Below are positions 1-7,693 of a stretch of 64,000 nt of DNA, piece after piece (positions within the stretch are counted from its first letter, which is position 1; each line of letters opens with the position of its first letter). A program made the position numbers and the translations under genes. The notes beneath the pieces are model-generated. The model searched no databases, was not told where the DNA came from, and saw nothing but the letters and a program-made list of their open reading frames with translations. The stretch is from Candidatus Zhuqueibacterota bacterium (lineage in GTDB: Bacteria > Zhuqueibacterota > Zhuqueibacteria > Residuimicrobiales > Krinioviventaceae), in NCBI GenBank assembly GCA_016928775.1, contig JAFGKD010000053.1:1-64000 (forward strand). Reading direction: 5' to 3'.

Positions 1-111
1 ACGGATGTGCACGGATCAGATTCGTTCGTGAACGAATTGCAGCAAAAATAAGGATATCATCCGTCTTTATCCGTTAAATCCGTTCGGATCCGTGTTCCAT
101 TGTTCATTTTA
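1..111. repeat. Dispersed ACGGAT-type palindromic repeat, copy 1 (cut by window start)
   Basis: This stretch closely matches 7717-7825, including the shared middle part (ttcgtgaac followed by cagcaaaaa) and the end (atccgtgttccattgt). In the complete second copy the outer arms are inverted repeats of one another, so the element can fold into a long hairpin. A looser relative sits at 11640-11815. The origin is unknown: it could be a MITE-like or REP-like element. The left arm of this copy lies outside the window. Confidence 0.75.
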
Positions 112-142
112 GGATAAGGATTGTCCGGGCTAAAGAAATGGC

Positions 143-445
143 ATGAATAATTCGAATAACATCAACACTATCCAGGCTGAGCATATAAAATTTGAGGACG
201 ATTCGTTGTTTGTCGATTTATCGGACGGTCGGACGATCGCGGCGCCGCTGGCCTGGTATCCTCGACTCTATCATGCAACGGACAGTGAAAGAAACAACTG
301 GCGACTCATTGGCCGAGGCGAGGGTATTCACTGGCCGGACCTGGATGAAGACATTAGCGTGGAAAATCTGTTAGCCGGCAAACCATCGGGGGAGGGACAG
401 CGATCATTTGCCGCATGGCTCAAGGGGCGCGACAAACAGAAATAA
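143..445 (+). CDS. DUF2442 domain protein
   Basis: A 100-residue protein with the DUF2442 signature: DGRTIAAPLAWYPRL near residues 28-42, followed by NNWRLIG, GEGIHWPDLDEDISVE and a C-terminal LLAGKPSGE segment. The length is normal for the family. DUF2442 proteins are often encoded beside a DUF4160 protein and have been discussed as toxin-antitoxin-like or DNA-binding partners, but their function is not established. No partner is visible, because the 142 bases upstream are repeat and non-coding. Downstream lie two non-coding repeat structures, so the gene seems to stand alone between repeats. The ATG at 143 is the only start that keeps the family N-terminus. The ribosome-binding site is weak. 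Confidence 0.85.
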   Translation: MNNSNNINTIQAEHIKFEDDSLFVDLSDGRTIAAPLAWYPRLYHATDSERNNWRLIGRGEGIHWPDLDEDISVENLLAGKPSGEGQRSFAAWLKGRDKQK

Positions 446-475
446 TCACACGTGCAGCGCCACCTTTTGTACCAA

Positions 476-586
476 TCGTCCCGCCGCTCCGGCGGCGGGA
501 CGCCTGGTCGGACGCTCCGCGTCCAAATAGCTCCGAATATACCGGACGCTGAGCGCCCTCCCACGCATGCCGCCGCGGAACGAGGA
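476..586. repeat. Dispersed GC-rich palindromic repeat B, copy 1
   Basis: About 110 bp with complementary ends (a cgtccc arm against ggaacga) and a conserved core, tccgaatataccggacg. A second copy lies at 7540-7649. Short internal inverted repeats (ccgccgctccggcggcgg, ggacgctccgcgtcc) would make a multi-branched hairpin. There is no coding potential. The copies flank the 0.5-7.5 kb block that holds the DGR. Confidence 0.75.
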
Positions 587-599
587 TTTGCGCAACTTG

Positions 600-633
600 A
601 ACCCTGTCAGGGCTTGGGAGCCCTGACAGGGTT
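600..633 (+). terminator. Perfect 15-bp hairpin, probable intrinsic terminator
   Basis: A perfect 15-bp stem (600-614 against 619-633, arm aaccctgtcagggct) with a tggg loop is followed by tgtttta. It lies downstream of the DUF2442 gene and upstream of the promoter-like site for the next gene. The T tract is short, so it may instead be a small palindromic repeat. The rest of 446-916 holds repeat B and the site at 821-836, and I see nothing else in it. Confidence 0.5.
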
Positions 634-820
634 TGTTTTACACAGGAGCGGGGGAACGAGCGCTCTAACGCCATTTCAGCCCATCGTTTATCATCGGCAA
701 CATTGTCCTCATTCGAGGTTGCCAAAAATCAACATGTGCACTCCAGCGCAAACACCGGCTCAATTTCACCGGCGTTAGTTCTTGTTTTTTTTGAGCACCG
801 TTTTCACTTTTTTCTTGAAA

Positions 821-836
821 TTGGCACAAGGCTTGT
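821..836 (+). promoter_or_regulatory. Sigma54-type -24/-12 promoter candidate
   Basis: The sequence TTGGCAC, five bases (aaggc), then TTGT agrees with the sigma54 pattern TGGCAC-N5-TTGC except for the last C. It lies about 80 bp upstream of the ATG at 917, so it would drive the secreted protein and the DGR target behind it. A sigma54-activator gene is present at 36496-37701. A link between the two is inference. Confidence 0.4.
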
Positions 837-916
837 TTATGTTTCATCAGTCACCTCACCTTTGTGAAAAGCACAGTTTATAACCAATCCTATACTCACC
901 GCATGGAGAAGCGTCC

Positions 917-1381
917 ATGAATGTACTCAAAAGTTGCTCTATCGTCCTTTTTTGTGTCTCTTGTCTCCCAGCGCAAGACCTGCTGGTGCAAAACGTGGCA
1001 TTCCGCCAGGAGAATGAAACGGTTTTCATTACCTATGACCTGCAGGGCAAAGCCAACAAAAAATATCCGATCAGCCTGATTCTGTCATCCGCCTCGAATC
1101 CATCCTTTTCACATGTACCGCAGGCCGTGTCCGGTGATATTGACAAGGTAAGACCGGGAACCGACAAAGAGATTGTCTGGCAGTTCACCAAGGACTTTCC
1201 CGATGGTTTGCAGGGTGAGGATTTTGTCTTTACCCTCACCGCCGAGTACAAGAAAAGTCTTTGGCCCTATTATCTGCTGGGCGGCGGCGCAGCGCTGTTG
1301 GGGGGCGTTGCCTATCTTGCATCACAGACCGGCGACGATGCCGAGGAAACCACCGGTTCCATTGTCATCAACATACCCTGA
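917..1381 (+). CDS. Small secreted/membrane-anchored protein of unknown function
   Basis: A 154-residue protein. Residues 1-19 form a signal peptide (hydrophobic SIVLFCVSCLPAQ), with a possible cleavage after AQ. The middle is a beta-rich stretch that includes an ITYDLQG motif. A glycine/alanine-rich hydrophobic segment follows at about 117-135 (YYLLGGGAALLGGVAYLAS), with a short acidic tail ending in SIVINIP. A GGAG ribosome-binding site lies eight bases before the ATG. Its stop is 16 bases from the start of the DGR target gene, so the two are probably co-transcribed, and it may help export or anchor that protein. I cannot name a family with confidence. Confidence 0.7.
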   Translation: MNVLKSCSIVLFCVSCLPAQDLLVQNVAFRQENETVFITYDLQGKANKKYPISLILSSASNPSFSHVPQAVSGDIDKVRPGTDKEIVWQFTKDFPDGLQGEDFVFTLTAEYKKSLWPYYLLGGGAALLGGVAYLASQTGDDAEETTGSIVINIP

Positions 1382-2060
1382 GCCATGGAGGAGAAAATGA
1401 TAAAGTGTATAAAAATTGTTCTTTTTGCCGCGCTTTTCTCCGCCTTGCTCACCTGTGATCTGTTTGAACCGGAGCAGAAAAGTGGCGCAATTGCTATAAA
1501 TTTTGACTCACAGCAACAGCTTGCTAAAGGTACACAATCAGAAGATACGTTGGCCACCGTACAATGTGTGTTCTCAAAGGGCGGCACAACCATTCAAGAT
1601 CAGAGCTACCGGAAAAGCAGCAGCCCCCTCAAAATAGAGTTTAAAAGCCTGGAACCGGCAAAAGATTATGCCATTTTATTGTATGGCAAAAACAGCGAAA
1701 ATGAGATGACCGAGCGTTCCTACAAAAGTGATATTCAGGTTATCGCGGGTCAGGTTACTTTTATTGATATGTCCTGGGACGACTTTCGCACCACCCTGCA
1801 AACCCCGGCTAACGGCGCAACCATCACCTCATTTCCCATTGCGTTTTCATGGACAAGTGTCGCCAGCGTCCAAACGTACGAGCTGCGAGCTTCAATAAAC
1901 AGCAACTTTTCATCAACAGTTTTATCACAACAAATCACTGACTCGACAAGTCTCTCCGTCTCACAAACGTGGGAGGACGGCGCCTACTACTGGCAGGTGC
2001 GCTGTCAAGATAACAAGAACAACTGGGGCGCATGGTCATCTATTTTCAGTTTTACCGTTA

Positions 2061-3225
2061 ACACCCAGGGTCCGGAAGCGCCGACGCTGATCTCGCCGGC
2101 AGACAACGCCGTGCTGACGTCGAATACGCCTGACTTTGACTGGAGCGACGTTTCGGGCGCGGCGGCCTATGAACTGGTTGTCGATAACGACAACAGCTTT
2201 ACCAGTGCTGAAATCAGTCAGACCGATCTAACGGCATCAAATTACACCGCCGTGACGCAAATTGCGGACGGGACTTATTACTGGCGCGTGCGTGCGCGGC
2301 GACAGTCAAGGCAACTGGGGCGGCTGGTCGAATACTTTTAGCTTTAGCATTGACACCCAGGGCCCGGCAGCGCCGACGCTGCTGTCGCCGGCAAACAACG
2401 CCGTGATCTCAGCGAATATGCCTGCGTTTGGCTGGAGCGATGTGTCTGATGCGGCGGCTTATGAACTGGTTGTTGATACTAACAACAGCTTTACCGATCC
2501 GATCATCAGCAAAACCGATTTGACCGTATCACATTTCACGGCTGCGACTCAACTCGCGGACGGAGTTTATGTCTGGCGGGTGCGGGCGCGCGACAACTGG
2601 AACAACTAGGGCGCGTGGTCGACTGTTTTCAGCTTTACTGTTGACACCCAAGGCCCGCCGGCGCCGACGCTGATCTCGCCGGAGAACAACGCCGTGCTGA
2701 CGACAAATACACCCGCTTTTGACTGGAGTGATGTATCGGACGCAGCTTCCTACGAACTGTCGGTTGATAATGACAACAGTTTTGCAAATCCGGACATTAA
2801 CCAAACCGCCCTGACCGCCTCAAATTACACCGCCGTGACGCAACTTGCGGACGGGAGTTATTACTGGCGCGTGCGTGCGCGCGACAGTCAAGGCAACTGG
2901 GGCGCCTGGTCAAATACCTTCAGTTTTGCCATAGACACCCAAGGCCCGGAAGCGCCAACGCTAATATCTCCGGAAAACAATTCCACAGTTTCAGACAACA
3001 TACCGACTTTTGATTGGGGTGAAGTTTCAGAGCCTTCAACCTATGAACTAATGGTTGGTGAGGAAAACAGTTTTGCTACACCAGAAATCCACCAGACAGG
3101 ATTAACTGCAACTACTTATACTCCAGCGACAGAATTGTCTGAAACGACGTACTATTGGCGAGTGCGCGCACAAGATAATAATGGCAATTGGGGAAATTGG
3201 TCAACCATTTTTAGTTTTACAATCG
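2061..3225 (+). repeat. Four 291-bp tandem coding repeats
   Basis: The unit start acaccca(g/a)gg recurs at 2061, 2353, 2644 and 2935. The spacing is 292 bp for the first interval, where the extra G of the frameshift sits, and 291 bp for the others. Each unit encodes one 97-residue Ig/FN3-like domain. The middle units are nearly identical at the DNA level, so they could recombine or be collapsed in assembly. The last unit has diverged in codon use. Confidence 0.9.
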
Positions 3226-3707
3226 AAATACAAGATACCTCAAGTTTTTGCGAAGAGTTTGGTACAGTAACCGATATAGATGGTGATGTATACCAAACCG
3301 TCAAAATAGGCGAGCAGTGGTGGATGATGGAAAATTTAAAAGTGACGCGCTACGGCAATGGCGACCCCATAGAACATGTGACCGGCAACAGCCAGTGGGT
3401 GAACTTGACCACCGGCGCCTGGTGCGCCTATGACAACGACCCTGTGAACGCCGATACCTACGGTCTGCTGTACAACTGGTATGCTGTGAACGACAGCCGC
3501 ACCATTGCGCCGGAGGGCTGGCACGTGCCCACGGATGAAGAGTGGAAACAACTGGAAATGGCGCTGGGCATGAGCCGCGACGACGCGGATGACACCGGCT
3601 GGCGTGGCACCGACGAAGGCGGCAAAATGAAGGCAACCGGTACGCTCGAGGCCGGCACCGGCTTATGGTATGCTCCCAACACCGGCGCCACCAACGAAAG
3701 CTGCTTC

Positions 3708-3900
3708 TCCGCGTTGCCTGGCGGGTACCGTACCGCCAATGGTACCTTTAACAATCTCGGCTACGACGCGAACTTTTGGTCCTCTACGGAGAGCAGTAGT
3801 TCTGACGCATGGTACCGGAACCTCATCTACACCAATTCCACCGTCAACCGCTACAACTACAATAAGGAACGGGTTTTCAGTTCGGTGCGTCAGGGATTAG
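3708..3900 (+). other. DGR variable repeat (VR)
   Basis: This is the 3' end of the FISUMP domain. Bases 3708-3812 align to the TR at 4906-5013 with long identical blocks (tccgcgttgcctggcggg, gcgaacttttggtcctct, gcatgg) and a 3-bp gap. Of 16 substitutions, 11 fall at TR adenines: AAC in the TR becomes ACC, GCC, TAC, GAC, AGC or TCT in the VR. The remaining five (tgg/tac, aat/acc third base, ttc/ttt, aac/tct third base) are not adenine changes, so this VR is not a fresh copy of this TR. Bases 3813-3900 probably belong to the VR and its initiation-of-homing region, but the matching TR part is missing. Confidence 0.88.
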
Positions 3901-3929
3901 GCTATTTGGCTTTTTGTCTATTTTACTGT

Positions 3930-3946
3930 ACCCCGCGAAGCGGGGT
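3930..3946 (+). other. GC hairpin downstream of the VR (DGR target-recognition hairpin candidate)
   Basis: A 7-bp stem (accccgc at 3930-3936 against gcggggt at 3940-3946) has a GAA loop and lies 30 bp past the native stop of the target. In Bordetella phage DGRs a GC-rich hairpin or cruciform just downstream of the homing site improves retargeting. The position and shape fit that role here, but function is inferred. It could also serve as a weak terminator between the target and avd. Confidence 0.5.
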
Positions 3947-4013
3947 CGAAAATTATTTTAAATTTTATGCACTCAATCCTTTGCAGAGATCGTGTGCAGG
4001 GAGGGTTGCCGCC

Positions 4014-4361
4014 ATGGCGCTATACGATGAATTGCCCGTCTATAAAGCAAGTTACGATTTATTGCTGGAGATTTTCAAATTTACCAAAAACTTTGCCAGA
4101 GAATACAAATACACCATTGGCGAGAGCCTGAAAAAAGAGACGCTGGAGTTGATCACGCTCATCTATCGCGCCAACAGTAAACAGGAAAAATGGCAGACGC
4201 TGCAAACCGCGCGGGAGCACATTGAGGTCGTCCGGCTGTTTGTGCGCTTGTTAAAAGACCTGCGCCAGATCAGCCTGGAAAAATTTGTGCAGGTTAATAA
4301 AAATATCGAAAACGTGTCAAAGCAATTGACCGGTTGGCAGAAGACAGTTAAAAGTGGTTAA
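4014..4361 (+). CDS. avd: DGR accessory variability determinant Avd
   Basis: A 115-residue basic, all-alpha protein that matches the bacterial Avd family, with an N-terminus MALYDELPVYKASYDLLLEI, then FTKNFAREYKYTIGE and a C-terminal helix rich in Lys and Gln. Avd forms a barrel-shaped pentamer of four-helix bundles that binds the DGR reverse transcriptase and TR RNA and is required for mutagenic homing. The start at 4014 has GGGAGGG about eight bases upstream. Because of the frameshift in the VR, the reading frame of the broken target runs into this gene, but independent initiation is well supported. It is intact. Confidence 0.9.
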   Translation: MALYDELPVYKASYDLLLEIFKFTKNFAREYKYTIGESLKKETLELITLIYRANSKQEKWQTLQTAREHIEVVRLFVRLLKDLRQISLEKFVQVNKNIENVSKQLTGWQKTVKSG

Positions 4362-4391
4362 AGTTGAAAGTTATAAAGTTGAAAGTAATGG

Positions 4392-4736
4392 ATGAAGATT
4401 AACAGGTTTGAAGAGATTATTGCGTGGCAGAAGGCCAAAGTTCTAACAGTTAAAATATATTCATTGTTTGGCAATAGCAAGGATTACGGTTTTAAGGATC
4501 AGATCCTGAGAGCGTCTGTTTCGGTTATGAATAATATCGCCGAGGGTTTTGAAAGAAGAACAAACAATGAATTCAAGCATTTTTTGTATGTTGCCAAGGG
4601 ATCATGCGGTGAGGTCAGGTCAATGCTTCTGCTCGCAAAAGAGCTGGGCAAAATCGAACAGAGGCAGGCTGATCAGTTATGTTCCCAGTCGGAAGAAATT
4701 TCAAAAATACTATCAGGCTTTATCAAAACTTTATGA
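4392..4736 (+). CDS. Four-helix bundle protein (S23/IVP family)
   Basis: A 114-residue protein with the S23-type four-helix bundle pattern: FEEIIAWQKAKVLTVKIY, then KDYGFKDQILRASVSVMNNIAEGFERR, and EFKHFLYVAKGSCGEVRSML. This family (TIGR02436) was named for proteins in 23S rRNA intervening sequences and is structurally related to Avd. It lies 30 bp after avd and before the TR. DGR cassettes sometimes carry such a second bundle protein. Whether it acts with Avd, replaces it or is a passenger is unknown. It appears complete and undamaged. Confidence 0.88.
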   Translation: MKINRFEEIIAWQKAKVLTVKIYSLFGNSKDYGFKDQILRASVSVMNNIAEGFERRTNNEFKHFLYVAKGSCGEVRSMLLLAKELGKIEQRQADQLCSQSEEISKILSGFIKTL

Positions 4737-4905
4737 ACTTTCTAACTTTCAACTCAATCAGACTGTTTCGCCGGAATTGCCCGTGGCCACGGCCCGGGCA
4801 AGCGAGCGCCCATAAATCCGGCAGCCTCCTTGCGCACATGTGCGAGGTATCCTTTTCACATCGCCTGAAAACGGCGATATGAGCACTTTAGCGGCTGCAC
4901 TCATG

Positions 4906-5013
4906 TCCGCGTTGCCTGGCGGGTGGCGTAACAACAATAATGGTAATTTCAACAATCTCGGCAACAACGCGAACTTTTGGTCCTCTACGGAGAACAATAG
5001 TAACAACGCATGG
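4906..5013 (+). other. DGR template repeat (TR), 3'-truncated
   Basis: This is non-coding DNA between the four-helix-bundle gene and the RT, dominated by AAC and AAT codon-like triplets (cgtaacaacaataatggtaa, ggcaacaacgcg, gagaacaatagtaacaac). Such AAC enrichment is the usual mark of a TR. It aligns to VR 3708-3812. Homology stops at gcatgg (5013), where the next bases already encode the RT. The expected remaining part of the TR, about 90 bases matching VR 3813-3900 with the homing-site analogue, is absent. Upstream, 4737-4905 is non-coding with short palindromes such as cgcacatgtgcg, which may be part of the TR RNA leader. Confidence 0.85.
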
Positions 5014-5897
5014 AAAATGACAGCTATAGCTGCCGCGTCGGCAAGGGCACACATTACGGCATCCGCCGCATGGATCATTTCATTCGCTCCTGCTCGCGCA
5101 ATTACAGCAGGGATTGTTACATTCTGAAACTCGACATCAAAGGCTACTTTATGGCCATGAACCGCAAACTGCTCTATGACATGGTGAAAACCGTCTTGCT
5201 GCAAAACAGTCGTAGCATAACGTTTGATCTGGCATTGATTCTTTATCTGGTGCACAAGACAATTTTTAATGATCCGACGACAAACTGCATCATCAAAGGC
5301 AGCCGGTTGGACTGGATCGGGTTGCCGAACACCAAGAGCCTGTTTTCCGCCCAACCCGATTGCGGCTTGCCCATCGGCAATTTAACCTCGCAGTTGTTCG
5401 GCAACATTTATTTGAACGAATTCGATCATTTTGTCAAGCGCGAGTTACGCATCCGCTATTACGGCCGATATGTTGATGATTTCATTCTCATTCATAACAG
5501 TAAAGAGTATTTGAAATCGTTAATAACGCCCATAAAAAACTACCTTTTGCAGCAGTTGCGCCTGGAACTACATCCCAACAAAATCTATCTGCAACATTAT
5601 ACAAAGGGCGTAAAATATCTAGGCGCGGTGATCAAACCACACCGCATCTACATTGCCAACCGCACCAAAGGCAATTTTTACGAAGCACTTCAAAAGCAAA
5701 ATCAGATTGTGCGCGATCACAAACCGAGTCGGGAAGAATTGAAGACTTTTCAAAGCAGCATGAATTCTTATCTTGGCATTTTGAAGCACTATAAAACCTG
5801 GAAGATCAAACGGACCATTTTCAAGCATCTCTCGGGCTGGTGGTGGAATTATGTTTACGTGAGCGGCGGAATTGCAAAGTTTGTGTTAAAGCGGTAG
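5010..5897 (+). CDS. DGR reverse transcriptase, N-terminally truncated
   Basis: The 295 residues contain RT motif 2 (NDSYSCRVGKGTHYGIRR), the first catalytic Asp in LKLDIKGYFMAM, the DGR-type domain 4 motif GLPIGNLTSQLF (SQ in place of the usual QG), the catalytic YVDD (GRYVDDFIL) and a C-terminal basic thumb region. It would copy TR RNA with adenine errors and, with Avd, rewrite the VR. The only start, ATG 5010, lies within the last bases of the TR. Family members have roughly 100 more residues before the NDSYSCR segment, including RT motif 1, and these are missing. The surviving core has no stops. There is no maturase or HNH domain, so it is not a group II intron protein. Probably inactive as it stands. 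Confidence 0.88.
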   Translation: MENDSYSCRVGKGTHYGIRRMDHFIRSCSRNYSRDCYILKLDIKGYFMAMNRKLLYDMVKTVLLQNSRSITFDLALILYLVHKTIFNDPTTNCIIKGSRLDWIGLPNTKSLFSAQPDCGLPIGNLTSQLFGNIYLNEFDHFVKRELRIRYYGRYVDDFILIHNSKEYLKSLITPIKNYLLQQLRLELHPNKIYLQHYTKGVKYLGAVIKPHRIYIANRTKGNFYEALQKQNQIVRDHKPSREELKTFQSSMNSYLGILKHYKTWKIKRTIFKHLSGWWWNYVYVSGGIAKFVLKR

Positions 5898-5968
5898 CGC
5901 TAATTGTTCTGATCACAACGCCGGGCGCGTTTGTGACGAATAAATTTGACCCAACATGGAGAATATTA

Positions 5969-7135
5969 ATGAAACAACGATATGATCATCAATTGAAAAC
6001 AACTCTAATACGCGACAGAATTGCTGCGAAAATCTGCCATTTGATCTTGCTGTGTGTTCTGTTTGCAGTATCGGCCCTGGCAGCCGAGCAAATCAAATCC
6101 ACCGCGCAAAGCCGGCCCGGCCCCATCGTCTGGCCGCCAGTTGTAGAAATTATGGCTAAACCGGTAAGCGGCTTTGTGCTCAGCGGCCTCACGGCCGATA
6201 CGCTGCGCTGTGAGCAGGTGATGTGGCGCCATCCGCAAAGTGGAGAACTATTGGGCACCGTGGCTACCGATCCTGGCACGAAACAGTTCACCTTTGAACT
6301 TCCGAATGGACACACCGTTGAACTCACCTGCCAGTTGCCGGGCTATACGGCGCGACAGTACGCCTTAACCGCGGGTACAACGCCGCTGCAGCAGAACATT
6401 CTCGTCTTTCCCACCGAGGTGACCGTCGAAAAAGAGATGATCGCCGAGGACATGGTGTCGGTGTTCAACGATCCGGTCAAACTGTCGGATACCGACTGGG
6501 AGATCACTATTGATATCAAAAAATACTTGAGCGACAGTCTGGCGTTTTTTGTCACCGGCTATTACCGCTACAATGTGTCGTCGAGTCTGCCTGTTTTGCA
6601 GGGGTTGATCGATGAGCATCCACAGCAACTGGGCTACCTGCGCATCACCGAGCAGGACCTGCGCTCGTCGCTGGTGATCGACAACTTGATCAGCGCCATT
6701 TACAGCAACTCGCACCAGCTCTTTGGTCAACTGGAGCAGGACTCGACACTGAAAATCCTGCACATCGACATTGTCGGTTACGCCGACGATCGAACCATTA
6801 ACGCCGTATACGTGGAGGAGAGTATCCGGCACAACAATCCCGATGATTTTTTTCCGGTGAACGAGATCGCTATTCAGCAGGGCGAGACGATAAACAACAC
6901 CAAACTGTCGCAACTGCGCGCCTGGTACACGATGAACGATTTGCAGGCGCTGTTCAGCCAATCGGATCCATATAAAGAATTGGTGAAAATGAATAAAATC
7001 GATTATCGGCTTTACGGCGCAGGTGTGTCAGAACTTGAAAACAAGAGTGGCTTGACTGAGGCTGAGTTGAACAAAAAATACGCCGAAGCGCGGCGAGCGA
7101 CGATTACATTGCGCGGGGAGCATGTAACCCAATAA
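5969..7135 (+). CDS. Secreted protein with OmpA-like C-terminal features
   Basis: A 388-residue protein. The start at 5969 follows a GGAGA site and opens a typical export signal (hydrophobic ICHLILLCVLFAVSALAA at about 23-40). The middle (60-180) looks like a carboxypeptidase-regulatory or PEGA-type beta domain. The last 150 residues contain IDIVGYADDR, then TKLSQLRAWY and AEARRATITL, the order seen in OmpA peptidoglycan-binding domains, but the canonical residues are only partly kept. It would then be a periplasmic or outer-membrane protein. It starts 71 bp after the RT and is probably not part of the DGR. No closer family recognised. Confidence 0.65.
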   Translation: MKQRYDHQLKTTLIRDRIAAKICHLILLCVLFAVSALAAEQIKSTAQSRPGPIVWPPVVEIMAKPVSGFVLSGLTADTLRCEQVMWRHPQSGELLGTVATDPGTKQFTFELPNGHTVELTCQLPGYTARQYALTAGTTPLQQNILVFPTEVTVEKEMIAEDMVSVFNDPVKLSDTDWEITIDIKKYLSDSLAFFVTGYYRYNVSSSLPVLQGLIDEHPQQLGYLRITEQDLRSSLVIDNLISAIYSNSHQLFGQLEQDSTLKILHIDIVGYADDRTINAVYVEESIRHNNPDDFFPVNEIAIQQGETINNTKLSQLRAWYTMNDLQALFSQSDPYKELVKMNKIDYRLYGAGVSELENKSGLTEAELNKKYAEARRATITLRGEHVTQ

Positions 7136-7191
7136 TCTCAATCGAACGGCTCCCATAACCACAGGAATCATCTATCGTGACAGCGCAACGA

Positions 7192-7348
7192 CATATCGCG
7201 GTTAAGGGATACCATATCGCTATGAAGAAACGATTTGTCGCGCGAAAGGGATAGTATATCGCGAATGAGGGGTGATATATTGTCATGAAGGAATGGTATA
7301 TCGTTTGAAAAAATGACAAATCACCGTTAAGGCATGTTATTTCGTCAG
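7192..7348. repeat. Degenerate ~21-bp tandem repeat
   Basis: About seven imperfect units of 19-23 bp with a consensus near atatcgcnatgaaggnatggt follow each other without spacers. They lie in the 766-bp gene-free region 7136-7901, which otherwise holds repeats B and A. Units vary too much for CRISPR and the length is not a multiple of three throughout. Function unknown. Confidence 0.6.
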
Positions 7349-7539
7349 TCAGCAACGGCTCATGCACGCGGAAAAGTCATGCATCACCGCCACCACAGGA
7401 ACTATCCCGCCGCAAGACATGCATCGCACCCATTGATGCGATGCATGCCGAAACTGCGGAAAAAGTTAACTCATTCCCGCGCAGCAGGTGGTTGAAGATT
7501 GGAAAATTTTTATCAATCCTCCTCTGTTATCAAACAATC

Positions 7540-7649
7540 TCGTTCCCTCGCTCCGGCGGGGGAACGCATGCAGGGACGCTCTGCGTCCAATGAGTTCCGA
7601 ATATACCGGACGTTGAGCGCATTCCGCCGCAGGAGCGGCGGAACGAGGA
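7540..7649. repeat. Dispersed GC-rich palindromic repeat B, copy 2
   Basis: This is the same element as at 476-586, with the same core tccgaatataccggacg and better preserved complementary ends (cgttcc against ggaacg). The internal inverted repeat ccgccgcaggagcggcgg adds a hairpin. It is immediately followed by repeat A, whereas at the left end of the window repeat A comes before repeat B. Confidence 0.75.
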
Positions 7650-7693
7650 ATATTTGAGCACATGCGGCAAAATAAATTTATGACAAAAAACAT

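Larger units (their letters stand above)
1397..3900 (+). pseudogene. DGR target: secreted FISUMP-domain protein with tandem Ig/FN3-like repeats, disrupted
   Basis: The start at ATG 1397 is chosen because GGAGGAG lies just before it; ATG 1385 is in frame but lies over that site. A hydrophobic leader ends in a weak lipobox (ALLTC). Five repeats of about 97 residues follow, with motifs such as TFDWSEVS, YYWRVRA and DSQGNWGxWSNTFSF. From about 3240 there is a FISUMP (Fib_succ_major) domain: TVKIGEQWWMMENL, GLLYNWYAV, GWHVPTDEEW, ALPGGYR, ANFWSSTE. The family ending GFSVRCVRD appears only in another frame, with stop TAG at 3898. Three lesions break it: one extra G near 2298 relative to the sister repeat, TAG at 2607-2609 where sister repeats have TGG, and a net +1 (or -2) shift between about 3862 and 3872. 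The last lesion fuses the frame into avd. Real decay or assembly error are both possible. Confidence 0.85.

Noticed and set aside
600..633. Terminal inverted repeat of an insertion sequence
   Set aside because: The hairpin is a single compact palindrome with no transposase or second copy nearby; terminator or small repeat is simpler.
2694..4361. A real 555-residue fusion of the FISUMP domain and Avd
   Set aside because: The frame is joined only because of the frameshift inside the VR. The native ending and stop are visible in the other frame, and avd has its own start and ribosome site.
5010..5897. Group II intron or retron reverse transcriptase
   Set aside because: No maturase X domain, HNH domain or intron RNA; it has SQ in motif 4 as DGR enzymes do, and a TR-VR pair and avd lie next to it.
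7192..7348. CRISPR-like array
   Set aside because: Units are short, divergent and contiguous with no unique spacers, and no cas genes are present.
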